Assembly (NCBI GenBank): GCA_031550535.1
Contig: JAVBOM010000001.1
Location: forward strand, 1-64,000
From: Avichristensenella sp031550535
Lineage (GTDB): Bacteria > Bacillota > Clostridia > Christensenellales > Aristaeellaceae
Direction: 5' to 3'
Length of the DNA: 64,000 bases
Position numbers and translations under genes: made by a program. Of this stretch, positions 50,096 to 58,431 are shown one piece after another. The notes below the pieces were generated by a model that was not told the DNA's origin, ran no database searches, and was given only the letters and a program-made list of their open reading frames with translations. Positions within the stretch are counted from its first letter, which is position 1. The number at the start of each line of letters is the position of its first letter.

Positions 50096-50292
50096 CGTAC
50101 GCCGCGCCCCCCTCGGGGGCCGGGCAAGATCACTCCAGACAAGGGCTGCCGAACCGCAAATTCGGCGGTCCTTTTCGTTTGCGGCATGAGGGCAAAACAG
50201 TTTCAGTCAAACTCGGCATTGTGCGCCGTATGGCCGGATGCTATGATAAAGCCGGAGCAAGCGCTTGCCCGAACCGGAAAGGGGATCTGATT

Positions 50293-51339
50293 ATGAGTAT
50301 GAAGAAAAAGGGAGAGCTTCTGGCGGACTGGGCGGTTCAAAAGATCAGCAGCGACTACCCGGAGGATGTCTGCCTGCTGCTGGCGCACACGGCGCTGCGG
50401 CTGGAGAAGGACCTGGAAGCCACCAGCATCAGCTTCTATATCCCGGCGACCAGCCGGTCCAACGGCCTGGCGCGGGATTTCATCATCGATGGGATCGGGC
50501 ACGACCTGTTCCCCATGAACTGGGAGCGCATGGAGAAAATGGCCGACATGCGCGACTACAACACCACGTGCCTGGCCGACGCGGAGATTCTCTACGCGCG
50601 GAGCGAGGCGGACCGGCAGCGGTTCCTGAGCCTGCAGGCGAAGCTGCGCGCCAACCTGATGAACCCCGCGCTCATGCTGTCGCGCGCCAAGGACTGGCTG
50701 GCTGTGGCGACGGAGACGCTGCGCGGGCTGCTGTTTGAGGACGCGCTCCGCGAGGCCCGCACCTCGGCGGCCTATGTGTGCGACACGCTGTCCCTCGCCG
50801 TCGCCTTCGCGAACCGGACGTACTTTGCGCACGGGCAAACGGACCAGATCAAGGCGCTGCGCGCTATGGCGGAGATCCCCGAGGGGTTCACGGTGTTGTA
50901 CGAGCAGATTGTGCGGGCAAAGACCGTGGAAGAACTGCGCCGCCTGTGCCATGGGATGGTGAAGATCACCAAGGATTTCCTCGCGGCGAAAGAGGATTCC
51001 ACGGGCAAGCGTCCCGGCACGCCGGATTTCTCCGAGCTGGCGCTGTGGTATGCGGAGATGAGCTACACGTGGCGCAGGGTGTACCACTGGTGCGACGCGG
51101 GCGACGCGGTGAACGCGTTCCTCTGGTGCTGCTATTTGCAGCATGAGGTGTCGGCCGTCGGCCCGGTGTATGGCGTCGATGACCTGGACCTGTACGGCGC
51201 GTTTGACGCGGGCGACCTGGCGCCCTTCCGCGCACGGCTGGAGGCTGTGGAGCGCGCGTTCGTCAGCGCCATTGAAGCCCACGGCGCGGCCGTCGAGTCC
51301 TACCCGACGGTGGAGGCGTTTCTCGCGGGCAACGCGTAG
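50293..51339 (+). CDS. Conserved protein of unknown function, nucleotidyltransferase-like region suspected
   Basis: 348 residues, no signal or membrane segment, largely helical. The N-terminal third has the strand-rich SISFYIPATSRSNGLARDFIIDGIGHDLFPMNWERMEKMADM and CLADAEILYARSEADRQRF, loosely like a nucleotidyltransferase fold. The remainder is all-helical (HGMVKITKDFLAAKED, WRRVYHWCDAGDAVNAFLWC), reminiscent of HEPN-type bundles. No catalytic G-S-x10-D-x-D motif is visible, so activity is doubtful. AAAGGGG 8 nt before ATG. Encoded with the CD3324-type regulator between inverted repeats. Confidence 0.75.
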   Translation: MSMKKKGELLADWAVQKISSDYPEDVCLLLAHTALRLEKDLEATSISFYIPATSRSNGLARDFIIDGIGHDLFPMNWERMEKMADMRDYNTTCLADAEILYARSEADRQRFLSLQAKLRANLMNPALMLSRAKDWLAVATETLRGLLFEDALREARTSAAYVCDTLSLAVAFANRTYFAHGQTDQIKALRAMAEIPEGFTVLYEQIVRAKTVEELRRLCHGMVKITKDFLAAKEDSTGKRPGTPDFSELALWYAEMSYTWRRVYHWCDAGDAVNAFLWCCYLQHEVSAVGPVYGVDDLDLYGAFDAGDLAPFRARLEAVERAFVSAIEAHGAAVESYPTVEAFLAGNA

Positions 51340-51384
51340 CACCGGATTTTGACTTCGATTGGTGTAACGCGGGAGGTGATCCCC

Positions 51385-51645
51385 ATGCGGTATCGAAACG
51401 CGCGCGACGTTCTGCCGGACGCGCTGCTTCGCGCGGTGCAAAAATACGCCGCCGGGGAGACGCTGTACTTCCCGACGGACCAGGAAACGAAAAAATGGGG
51501 CGAGGAATCCGGCGCGCGGACGTATTTTCAGCAGCGAAACGAGGAGATCCGGCGCAAATACCTGGAGAAGATGTCCATCGAGCACCTCGCGGAGGCGTAC
51601 TGCCTCTCCGTGGAAACGATCCGGAAGATCGTGTATCGGGGGTGA
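51385..51645 (+). CDS. CD3324-family small helix-turn-helix protein
   Basis: 86 residues: MRYRNARDVLPDALLRAVQKYAAGETLYFPTD, then RNEEIRRKYLEKMSIEHLAEAYCLSVETIRKIVYRG, whose last part is a helix-turn-helix of the Mor/CD3324 type. Probably a DNA-binding regulator; target unknown, perhaps the adjacent gene 45 nt upstream. GGGAGGTGAT before ATG. Confidence 0.85.
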   Translation: MRYRNARDVLPDALLRAVQKYAAGETLYFPTDQETKKWGEESGARTYFQQRNEEIRRKYLEKMSIEHLAEAYCLSVETIRKIVYRG

Positions 51646-51649
51646 GGTA

Positions 51650-51925
51650 ACAAACGCATGAACTTCGGTTCATGCGTGGGGGACGAGAAGGAACGTCCTC
51701 CGCTGAAAATCTCACGATTTTCCGGGCAAGGTAAGGATTCCTTGCGCAATCCTTTCATGGCGCCTGATTTTTCAAATCACGCCGCCATCGCATAGAACGC
51801 AAGGAAAGAAAACCTGACGGTTTTCATCCGTTCGTCGGCAGAGCCGCCGATGCCGGATTGAAATCAAGAGGCTGCGGCCCCTTGATAATTCCCGAAGGGC
51901 GTTCATGCTTAGAACCCTTCAAGAG
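51650..51925 (-). repeat. M-family composite repeat, right arm (inverted)
   Basis: Begins 8 nt after the preceding stop with ACGCATGAAC-TTCG-GTTCATGCGT (51654-51677), then GGACG...CGTCC, GAAAATC-TCAC-GATTTTC (51705-51722). An S unit (51731-51790), GAAAACC-TGAC-GGTTTTC, CGGCAGAGCCGCCGATGCCGG and TTGATAATTCCCGAAGGGCG follow. Reverse-complement order of the left arm at 49903. Confidence 0.8.
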
Positions 51926-51936
51926 GGTGACAGTAT

Positions 51937-52212
51937 CTACCCCAGCACCCACTGCAGCGTGCCCACCAGCGCCGCGCCGGGGATGCCCAGCAGCACGGAC
52001 GCGCCGAGCAGCGCCAGGTTGATCTGCACCCCCGCGCCGAACAACCCCGCGACCAGGTTAAACCCGATGGTGGCGGCCAGACCGCTGACGCCGTTGACGA
52101 GTAGCGCCCGGGCCTTCCTCGGCGGGCCGAACGCCTCCCACCCGAGGAAATACAGCGCCACAAGCCCCGCAATCACCCAAACGATCATGCGCCATGGCAC
52201 GGAAGCAAGCAT
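51937..52212 (-). CDS. bofA: Sigma-K processing inhibitor BofA
   Basis: 91 residues, two or three hydrophobic segments. MIVWVIAGLVALYFLGWEAF, ALLVNGVSGLAATIGFNLVAGLFG and QINLALLGASVLLGIPGAALVGTLQWVLG match BofA. In the forespore membrane it holds back SpoIVFB until the signal for sigma-K activation. The start is the ATG at 52212: its ribosome site (GAGGGGGG) lies inside the hairpin upstream. This gene is the best evidence for sporulation in the organism. Confidence 0.85.
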   Translation of the reverse strand: MLASVPWRMIVWVIAGLVALYFLGWEAFGPPRKARALLVNGVSGLAATIGFNLVAGLFGAGVQINLALLGASVLLGIPGAALVGTLQWVLG

Positions 52213-52215
52213 CAA

Positions 52216-52251
52216 AACACCCCCCTCGCTACGGTATGCGAAGGGGGTGTT
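52216..52251 (-). terminator. Hairpin covering the bofA ribosome site
   Basis: AACACCCCCTTCGC/GCGAGGGGGGTGTT stem (14 positions, one mismatch) followed by TTTTG on the minus strand. It follows the repeat-protein gene and contains the bofA Shine-Dalgarno in its 3' arm. It may terminate the upstream transcript and limit bofA translation. Confidence 0.6.
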
Positions 52252-52277
52252 GTCCATGACGGGTGCCCCAGTGTGCC

Positions 52278-53624
52278 TTACAGCCAGTCCGGCTTAATCG
52301 AGAACGTCAGCCCGTTCTCCTCCGCGTATTCCTGCGCGTAGCTCCCCTCCGCGACCCAGAGCGTCAGGTTTTCGCACAGGTCAAACGCGTGATCCCCGAT
52401 CTCCGTCACGCTTTTTGGAATCGTCACGCTCGTCAGGTCGCGGCACTCGTAGAACGCGTACTCGCCGATGGACGTGCAGCCCTCCGGGATGACCACCGTG
52501 GTCAAGTTCCACACCGTGAAGAACGCGAACGACCCGATTTTTGTCACCGTGTCCGGGATGGTGAGGCTGTCCAGGTCGCAGTAATCAAACAAGCCGTCCG
52601 AAATCTCGGTGAGGGTTTTCGGCAGTGTGATTTCCTTGATCGTGCTCTTGGAAAACGCGTACGCGCCGATTTCCGTCACGCTGCCAGGCACGACGAGGTG
52701 CTCCAGCGAGCTTTTGTAGAACGCGAACGCGCCGATGGATGTCACGGTATCCGGAATATGGACGGTGATGAGGTTGGAAGCGCCGTCAAACGCGCAGCTA
52801 TCGATGCGCGTGATGCCCGGCGGGACGGTATAGAGCGCGCCGAACTTTCCGGGCGGGTAGTACAGCAGGGTTTTGTTGGTTGGGTGGTACAGCACGCCGT
52901 CCGCCGTCGTCAGATACTCGTTGGTATCGGACACCTCATAGCTCTGGAAGCTGGCGGCCTCAAACGCGTCGATGGAGATGTGCGTGACGCTGTCGGGTAT
53001 GTAGAGCGTTTTGATGTTTTCGGTGTACGCGAAGGCGAGATTGCCGATTTCCAGCACGGTTTCCGGGAAGGTGACGGAGGTCAGCGCCTTGTTGCCGTAG
53101 AACGCGTCGGCGCCGATGTACCGGATGTTCCCGGGAATCGCGAAGGATGTATCGGTCTTGCCGTAGGGGTAGGTGTGCAGTATTCTTTCGTTCTTTTCGT
53201 ATAGCACGCCGCCGTACACTGCGTATACCGGGTGATCCTTGCTGATGATGATTTTCGTCACCGCGGACATGGCGAAGGCATCGGACGCGATTTCTGACAG
53301 GCTGTCCGGCAGGGTGACGGTCGCCAGGTTTACGCAATCGAAGAACGCGCACTCGGCCAGCGACTCGATGCCCTCCGGTATGACGACGGAGGTCAGCGTG
53401 CCGTTGCGCGCAAAGGCATAATCGGCCACGGCGCGGACCGGCGCGCCGCCCAGCTCGTCCGGAAGGGTGATATCGCCGCCCATGCCCTCGTACCCGGTGA
53501 TGGTGGCAAAGCCGTCCTCAACCGTATACACGTAATCGCCGCTGATGTCCGCGCCGGCGGCCTGGCAAAGGGAGAGGAGCATGCACAGGGCGAGGAGGAG
53601 CGCGGAAAGCCGCTTCGCTTTCAT
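52278..53624 (-). CDS. Secreted BspA-type leucine-rich repeat protein
   Basis: 448 residues. The signal peptide ends near residue 25 (LSLCQAAGADISG), followed by about 15 BspA-like repeats of about 23 residues with the core IPDSVTxIGxxAF (for example IPDTVTSIGAFAF, VPGSVTEIGAYAF, IPKSVTEIGDHAF). Surface adhesin-like family, common in gut Firmicutes and Bacteroidetes. It has a strong promoter at 53691 with a palindromic operator next to it, so expression is likely catabolite- or LacI-regulated. Confidence 0.93.
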   Translation of the reverse strand: MKAKRLSALLLALCMLLSLCQAAGADISGDYVYTVEDGFATITGYEGMGGDITLPDELGGAPVRAVADYAFARNGTLTSVVIPEGIESLAECAFFDCVNLATVTLPDSLSEIASDAFAMSAVTKIIISKDHPVYAVYGGVLYEKNERILHTYPYGKTDTSFAIPGNIRYIGADAFYGNKALTSVTFPETVLEIGNLAFAYTENIKTLYIPDSVTHISIDAFEAASFQSYEVSDTNEYLTTADGVLYHPTNKTLLYYPPGKFGALYTVPPGITRIDSCAFDGASNLITVHIPDTVTSIGAFAFYKSSLEHLVVPGSVTEIGAYAFSKSTIKEITLPKTLTEISDGLFDYCDLDSLTIPDTVTKIGSFAFFTVWNLTTVVIPEGCTSIGEYAFYECRDLTSVTIPKSVTEIGDHAFDLCENLTLWVAEGSYAQEYAEENGLTFSIKPDWL

Positions 53625-53670
53625 GAGGTCAACTCCTTTTCTGGGTTTTCATCGCTCCAAGAAAAGCGAT

Positions 53671-53684
53671 CGAAAACGTTTTCG
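53671..53684 (-). promoter_or_regulatory. LacI/CcpA-type operator
   Basis: CGAAAACGTTTTCG, a perfect 14-bp palindrome with the central CG of LacI-family sites, 7 nt downstream of the -10 box; a bound repressor would block initiation. Confidence 0.65.
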
Positions 53685-53690
53685 TAAATC

Positions 53691-53719
53691 ATTATAAAAC
53701 GATTGCCCTTTTATTTCAA
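53691..53719 (-). promoter_or_regulatory. Sigma-A promoter of the BspA-type gene
   Basis: Minus strand TTGAAA, 17-bp spacer, TATAAT. Confidence 0.8.
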
Positions 53720-53804
53720 CCCGGTATCGGCGGTTTTGCCGATGAACGGTAAGGATTCCTGGCCATGAAAGGAGTTTAGACCGCGTGAACCGCAGTTCAC
53801 GCGG
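53715..53804 (+). repeat. Partial M-family repeat and stop-proximal hairpin
   Basis: CGGTATCGGCGGTTTTGCCG then ATGAACGG, a decayed A module, and CCGCGTGAAC-TGCG-GTTCACGCGG in the sense of the minus-strand gene ending at 53811. The hairpin begins 6 nt after that stop. Confidence 0.75.
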
Positions 53805-53810
53805 CTGCCG

Positions 53811-54260
53811 TTATCCGATTGCCCCGCCGTGGTAGACGCACTCAAAGATGCTCACGCCGCTGCGGTAGATTTCCTCGCGCCCGAAAAACCAGCGCGGGTC
53901 ACCGGCGCATGTGTTGCAGTACAGAAACGCGCCGTCCTGGTATTCGATCGGCCCGCGAAAGGGCGCGTCCTCGGGCACGCGCATCAGCGCGGCCTTCAGG
54001 AAATCGCCGTCAAAGCCCTCGCCGGTCACCCGGCCGCAATAGTTCATCGCCCAGATGGGATGGCCGCCGTGGAACACGGTTTCCTCCCCGGCGAATTGTT
54101 CGCTGCCGACGAAGGAATCCAGGTACTGAAAGTCCCCCTCCTCGTAGCGCAGATCGTGCGCGCCCGGGCGGGTCGGAGGCGATTCCTGCCCCTTGGCGGC
54201 GTAGGTGGCGCGCTTGGCGCGGATTAAAAAATCCCTAATTTGTGGCGGGAGGTTTTCCAT
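53811..54260 (-). CDS. DUF5680 domain protein
   Basis: 149 residues. The whole chain matches DUF5680: FLIRAKRATYAAKGQESPPTRPGAHDLRYEEG, YLDSFVGSEQFAGEETVFHGGHPIWAMNYCG, FLKAALMRVPEDAPFRGP and FECVYHGGAIG. Members appear alone or behind XRE regulators; function unknown. Start set at the second Met (54260) because GAGGAG is too close to the first (54272). It overlaps the VanW gene end by 26 nt. Confidence 0.85.
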   Translation of the reverse strand: MENLPPQIRDFLIRAKRATYAAKGQESPPTRPGAHDLRYEEGDFQYLDSFVGSEQFAGEETVFHGGHPIWAMNYCGRVTGEGFDGDFLKAALMRVPEDAPFRGPIEYQDGAFLYCNTCAGDPRWFFGREEIYRSGVSIFECVYHGGAIG

Positions 54261-55710
54261 CGTTGTACTCATACTCCTCGTTTATCGTGCGGTAGTTGGA
54301 GGTATAGAATAGCTCGCGGCTGACCTCCTGGCCGTTCACGGAGCGTATCCTGTATGTCTCCACGGTGTAGCCGGTGTGGGGCTTTTTCAGCAGCTTCGTG
54401 GTGCCGATCGCGAGGTTCGCGTTGTAGGTGTAGACGACCTCGTCGGGCTTTTTCTCGTAGGTGGTGTCGGACTTCAGTTCCAGCGACACGCCGTCCCCCA
54501 GCGACAGGCCGTACACCTCGACGGTGATGGTGCGGTCCTCGTACCAGGCGGTCAGGAACATGGGCGTGGTGGTCGGGTTTTTCATGACCAGATCCAGGTT
54601 CGGCCAGTCGACCGTCGCGTCCTCGCCCCTAGGCACGTAGTCGGACGGCCACGCGTGCGGCTTGCGGTTGACGATCTCGCCGCCCGCGCGCGCCAGCGCG
54701 TTGAACAGCGTGGTGGACACCTGGCACACGCCGCCGCCGACCTCCTGGATGGTGCGCCCGTTCTCAATGGCGCCGGCCTCCTTGTAGCCCTTGTCGCGCG
54801 TGCGCTGGCCCGTCGTCTCGTTGAAGGAGAGGGAGCCGCCCGCCTCGATCATCCTGCCGTTGAGCGCGTCTGCCGCGAGGCGGATGTTCGTGTTGCGGTT
54901 GTCGTCCTTGGTGGTGTTGGTGGTGAAGCTCGCGATGCGCGTGTAGTTTCGCTCCAGCGTCGCGCGGGTGACCAGCGGCTCCACGGGCACGATTTCCGCC
55001 GTGATCGTCTTGCTGTACTGCCCACGGTCCAGCGCGTCAATCACGGAGGCGTAGAGGTTCTCCCGGTCCACGGTCTGGCCGGGCGTTTCTTCCTCAAAGG
55101 TGAACGTCCGCTGCGCCACGTCAAAGGCGACCACCGTCGCGTCCTTGCTCGGGGTAATCAGCTTCAGCGCGATTTCGTCCGTCAGCTTGCGCACGGCGGC
55201 GCGGTCATACGTAAATTCACTCTGCATTTCCACCGGCGCGGTGATGCCCTTTACCTGGGCGAACCGATCCTCCAGGGAGCCCGCCCGGCCGATCATGTAC
55301 GCCTTTTGCAGCAAGATCTCGGTGTTCCATTCCATCGGCACCTCGTCCGACGAGATGCGCCAGGTGGAGCCGCCGCCGGTCACATACACCGCAAACGCCC
55401 GGGCTGCCTCCTCGCGCGGGGCGGAAAGGGCCTCCCGCGCCTGCTCCATGGTCAGGCCGTTCAGGGACACGCCGTCCACGTAGACGGGCCCGAAGATCGT
55501 GTCGCCCGCTATGGCGGCGCGCATGGCGTTGAACTTGTCGTAGTTTGCGAGCTGCCCGTCGGCATAGACATACGCGCCCGCCAGCAGGCAGGCGCACAGC
55601 ACGATCACCGGCAGGGTCCAGAAAGGGAATTTGCGGCGCGGCTTCTCAGGCGGGGGCGGCGGGGCGTTTCTTCGGGGCTGGCGCGGCTTTTGCGATTGCG
55701 ACTGGTTCAC
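54235..55710 (-). CDS. VanW-family wall protein with peptidoglycan-binding repeat
   Basis: 491 residues. Basic Pro-rich N-terminus, one membrane helix (WTLPVIVLCACLLAGAYVYA, about 32-50), a PG_binding_4-type domain (VDGVSLNGLTMEQAREALS), and the VanW domain (RIASFTTNTTKDDNRNTNIRLAADALNG, GQRTRDKGYKEAGAIENGRTIQEVGGGVCQVSTTLFNA) followed by a G5-like end. The GTG start has AAGGAG 7 nt before. Anchored outside the membrane; role in wall assembly inferred. Lies 4 nt after rex. Confidence 0.92.
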   Translation of the reverse strand: MNQSQSQKPRQPRRNAPPPPPEKPRRKFPFWTLPVIVLCACLLAGAYVYADGQLANYDKFNAMRAAIAGDTIFGPVYVDGVSLNGLTMEQAREALSAPREEAARAFAVYVTGGGSTWRISSDEVPMEWNTEILLQKAYMIGRAGSLEDRFAQVKGITAPVEMQSEFTYDRAAVRKLTDEIALKLITPSKDATVVAFDVAQRTFTFEEETPGQTVDRENLYASVIDALDRGQYSKTITAEIVPVEPLVTRATLERNYTRIASFTTNTTKDDNRNTNIRLAADALNGRMIEAGGSLSFNETTGQRTRDKGYKEAGAIENGRTIQEVGGGVCQVSTTLFNALARAGGEIVNRKPHAWPSDYVPRGEDATVDWPNLDLVMKNPTTTPMFLTAWYEDRTITVEVYGLSLGDGVSLELKSDTTYEKKPDEVVYTYNANLAIGTTKLLKKPHTGYTVETYRIRSVNGQEVSRELFYTSNYRTINEEYEYNDGKPPATN

Positions 55711-55714
55711 GCTT

Positions 55715-56383
55715 CTACTCCTTAATCCACTGGCCTTCCCGCTGCGTGTGCACCTCGCGCTCATGCAGGCGGAAGGAGAGCGCCATCAGGCTGTCGCTCA
55801 GATGTACGTTGGCGATTTCCATCCATTCCGGCGCGGTAAGGTCCACGGGGGCGAAATTCCACACGCCCGGAATGCGCGCGGCGGCGGCGATGTCCAAAAT
55901 GCCCTGCGCGCTTTCCGCGGGCGTGGAGAGGACCAAAATATCCACCTCGTGCTCCGCGAGGTACGCGGCAAGCTCCGCGAGCGGATACACCCGGGCGCCT
56001 CCGACGGTCTGCCCCGCGCGCGCGGGGTCCACGTCAAACAGCGCAGCGATCAGGAAGCCCTCGCTGCGGAAAGCGGTATAGCGCGCGACGGCGCTGCCGA
56101 TGTTGCCCGCGCCGACGATGACGACGCGGTGGGACCGGTCGATCCCCAGGATCTGCCCGATGCTGCGCTTCAGGGTGGGCACGTGGTAGCCGTACCCCTG
56201 CTGGCCGAAGCCGCCGAAGCAGTTGATGTCCTGCCGTATCTGGGAAGCCGTCAGCCCCATGCGCTCGCCAAGCGCCTGCGAGGACAGGCGCTGCACACCC
56301 TCCGCTTCCAGCTCGCGAAGGTGCCTGTAATACCCCGGAAGGCGGCGCACGACGGCGTCCGGCACGCGTTGATGATTCTCCAT
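55715..56383 (-). CDS. rex: Redox-sensing transcriptional repressor Rex
   Basis: 222 residues. Winged helix MENHQRVPDAVVRRLPGYYRHLRELEAEGVQRLSSQALGERMGLTASQIRQDINCFGGFGQQGYGY, NAD(H) loop VVIVGAGNIGSAVARY, and ALFDVDPARAG. It senses the NADH/NAD+ ratio and represses fermentation genes. Start at the ATG with GGAGG 8 nt before. VanW gene 4 nt downstream. Confidence 0.95.
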   Translation of the reverse strand: MENHQRVPDAVVRRLPGYYRHLRELEAEGVQRLSSQALGERMGLTASQIRQDINCFGGFGQQGYGYHVPTLKRSIGQILGIDRSHRVVIVGAGNIGSAVARYTAFRSEGFLIAALFDVDPARAGQTVGGARVYPLAELAAYLAEHEVDILVLSTPAESAQGILDIAAAARIPGVWNFAPVDLTAPEWMEIANVHLSDSLMALSFRLHEREVHTQREGQWIKE

Positions 56384-56451
56384 GAAACCTCCAAGCGTTG
56401 CGTACAAGGAGAGGGTTGGCACGGATGTTTCGGTTCCGCGCCTTGCCCGGG

Positions 56452-56480
56452 CGGCGGCGCGGATTTGAAATCCTTGCCTC
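56452..56480 (+). repeat. Shortened S-family repeat
   Basis: GGCGGCGCGGATTTGAAATCC followed by TTGCC; in the leader of rex. Confidence 0.55.
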
Positions 56481-56491
56481 AGAATAGGGAC

Positions 56492-56521
56492 ATTATAGCA
56501 TGATAGTCAAATTGCGCGCAA
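56492..56521 (-). promoter_or_regulatory. Promoter of rex
   Basis: Minus strand TTGCGC, 18-bp spacer, TATAAT with an upstream TGC (extended -10). Confidence 0.6.
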
Positions 56522-56710
56522 CCAAATGCGCGCGGCGCCGGGCAATTTCGGTGCGGGCGCAGGCGGGAGGATGGGATGATTATACCCACGCGCGCGACAA
56601 TGGCGCGGACGCGAGACGCACGCCCCCTCCGGTGTGCGCGGAAAATGCCGAACCCTCCTCGACTCCCCGGGGATTCCGTGGGTGGTCGTGAGCCGCGGTC
56701 CCCCGTGCGC

Positions 56711-58162
56711 TCACTCCGTCAATCCTTCGATCGCCAGCCTGCCCAGAAACAGCCCCTCCGTGGTTTCATCCGCGCCCAGAACGCCGCCGACCGCGTAGCC
56801 CGCGCCGTCCTTGGCCGCGAGCGCGACCAGCGCGCATTCCGCGCCGTCGCCGACCTGCCGGGTCCATATCAGGTTGCCGTTGGACGCGAGCAGGCTGAGG
56901 AACCCCGTGCGCTCGGTATCGTGCCGGCCGATGTCGCCATCCTGGGAGAGGCTTGTCCCCGCGATGAGAAAACCGCCGTCCGCCGTGGTGAGCAGCCCGG
57001 CGGGCATGGAATACCCGCTGCCGCCCACCGTCTGCTGCCATTCCAGCGATCCTGTGGCGCTCAGCTTCAGCAGCCACACGTCCCAATCGCCGTGCGCGCC
57101 GGTCACCTGCCCGTCGTCCGAGCGCGTCGCGCCCAGCAGCGCGTACCCGCCGTCCGGCATGGAGCGCACCAGCGCCGCGCGGTCGTCCGCGGAGCCGCCG
57201 TACGTCTTTTGCCAGACCACCGTCTTGTTCTGCCGCAGGGAGAGCGCCCAGATGTCCAGCCCGCCGCGCACCGACGGCATGAGCGCGGATGACGAGTTTG
57301 TCTCCCCGGCGAACAGCCAGCCGGTGTCCGTCGGGATGGCCATGCGCAGTTGGTTGATCCCCACGCCGCCCAGCGTCACCTGCCACAGTTCCTCCTGGGC
57401 GCTGGACAGCATCAGCACGATGGGCCGGCTCTGGTAGGTCATCTCGCCGTAGGCGGTCTCCTCCTGCTCGGCCAGCACGCCCAGCAGCATCCAGCCGTCC
57501 GGCGCGGGCAGCGCCTTGCTGAACTCGTCGTCGCCGCTCTGGCCGTACCGCATCACCCATACCGGTTTGCCGTCCGTATCGGACAGCAGCGCGGCCCAGG
57601 CGTCCCAGCCGCCCTGGTTGGAGCCAAGGTCGCCGTTGCGGCTCTTGGTGCGGCCGCAGACGAAGTACTGTCCGTCCTCCGTCAGCACGATGTCCAGCAG
57701 TTGGTCGTCCAGCGTGCCGCCCAGGCATTTGGTCCAGAGCAGGTCGCCTTCTGCGGAGACGCGGACGAGGAACGCGTCCATCCCCCCGCGCGACGCCCGG
57801 GCGTCCTGGTCCGTGGAGGTGGTGGTGCCCATGGCGACGCAGCCGCCGTCCGCGGTCGGGACGACATGCGTGAACAGGTCGTCGCCGCTGCCGCCGTACC
57901 GGTGCTTCCAGAGGACGTTCCCCTCGCCGTCCACGCGCAGGAGAAACGCGTCGCGCCCGCCGTAGCTTGGGCCGAACACGCCGCCCGTCTCCATCGTCTC
58001 GCCGGCGACGAACGCGCCGTCCTCCACCGGGGCGATGGCGGCAGGGATGATCGCGCCGTTGCCCGTGAGCGTCAGCGTCCAGCAGAACAGATCATCCTCT
58101 GCGCGCGCGGCCGGCGCAAGCAGGAGCGACAGGGCGATAAGGACAGGAAACAGACGGCGCAT
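56711..58162 (-). CDS. Secreted beta-propeller-like repeat protein
   Basis: 483 residues with a signal peptide (MRRLFPVLIALSLLLAPAARA). At least seven repeats of about 55 residues carry GGxDxxLLRVxxxGxxLWxxxYGGxxxD-like cores (for example YGGRDAFLLRVDGEGNVLWK, GSGDDLFTHVVPTADGGCVAMG). Proteins with this pattern are extracellular and thought to form propellers. No enzyme site seen. GGAGG before ATG. Role unknown. Confidence 0.85.
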   Translation of the reverse strand: MRRLFPVLIALSLLLAPAARAEDDLFCWTLTLTGNGAIIPAAIAPVEDGAFVAGETMETGGVFGPSYGGRDAFLLRVDGEGNVLWKHRYGGSGDDLFTHVVPTADGGCVAMGTTTSTDQDARASRGGMDAFLVRVSAEGDLLWTKCLGGTLDDQLLDIVLTEDGQYFVCGRTKSRNGDLGSNQGGWDAWAALLSDTDGKPVWVMRYGQSGDDEFSKALPAPDGWMLLGVLAEQEETAYGEMTYQSRPIVLMLSSAQEELWQVTLGGVGINQLRMAIPTDTGWLFAGETNSSSALMPSVRGGLDIWALSLRQNKTVVWQKTYGGSADDRAALVRSMPDGGYALLGATRSDDGQVTGAHGDWDVWLLKLSATGSLEWQQTVGGSGYSMPAGLLTTADGGFLIAGTSLSQDGDIGRHDTERTGFLSLLASNGNLIWTRQVGDGAECALVALAAKDGAGYAVGGVLGADETTEGLFLGRLAIEGLTE

Positions 58163-58217
58163 GGGAAACCTCCGTAAGTCGTTAGGATGGGTCGGGGGTG
58201 ATTGAAAGGTCATGGGG

Positions 58218-58426
58218 GCTACTAAACCCTGGGGAGGTTTGGAGGGGCGTGAGGTCCCTCCAAATGAAATCAGGCCCGGCGGCGTGTACGTCGGACCGCC
58301 GCAGATTCCGAGCCAGTCCCGCAGGACTGGCGGCAGAATCTGTACGTTTGCCTGAGGCCGCCCGTAAAACATCGCAATGTTTTCCGGCCGAATCTTCCTC
58401 CGCGTCAAAACCACAGTTTTGACGCG
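58218..58426 (-). repeat. Long hairpin-cassette repeat, copy L4
   Basis: Minus-strand order after the fba stop: CGCGTCAAAAC-TGTG-GTTTTGACGCG (58401-58426), AAAACAT-TGCG-ATGTTTT (58366-58383), GCCAGTCC-TGCG-GGACTGGC (58312-58331, inside an imperfect longer stem), and GGAGGGAC.../CCCTCCAA near 58225-58260. The second stem differs entirely from the other copies yet still pairs. Confidence 0.8.
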
Positions 58427-58431
58427 TCAGA

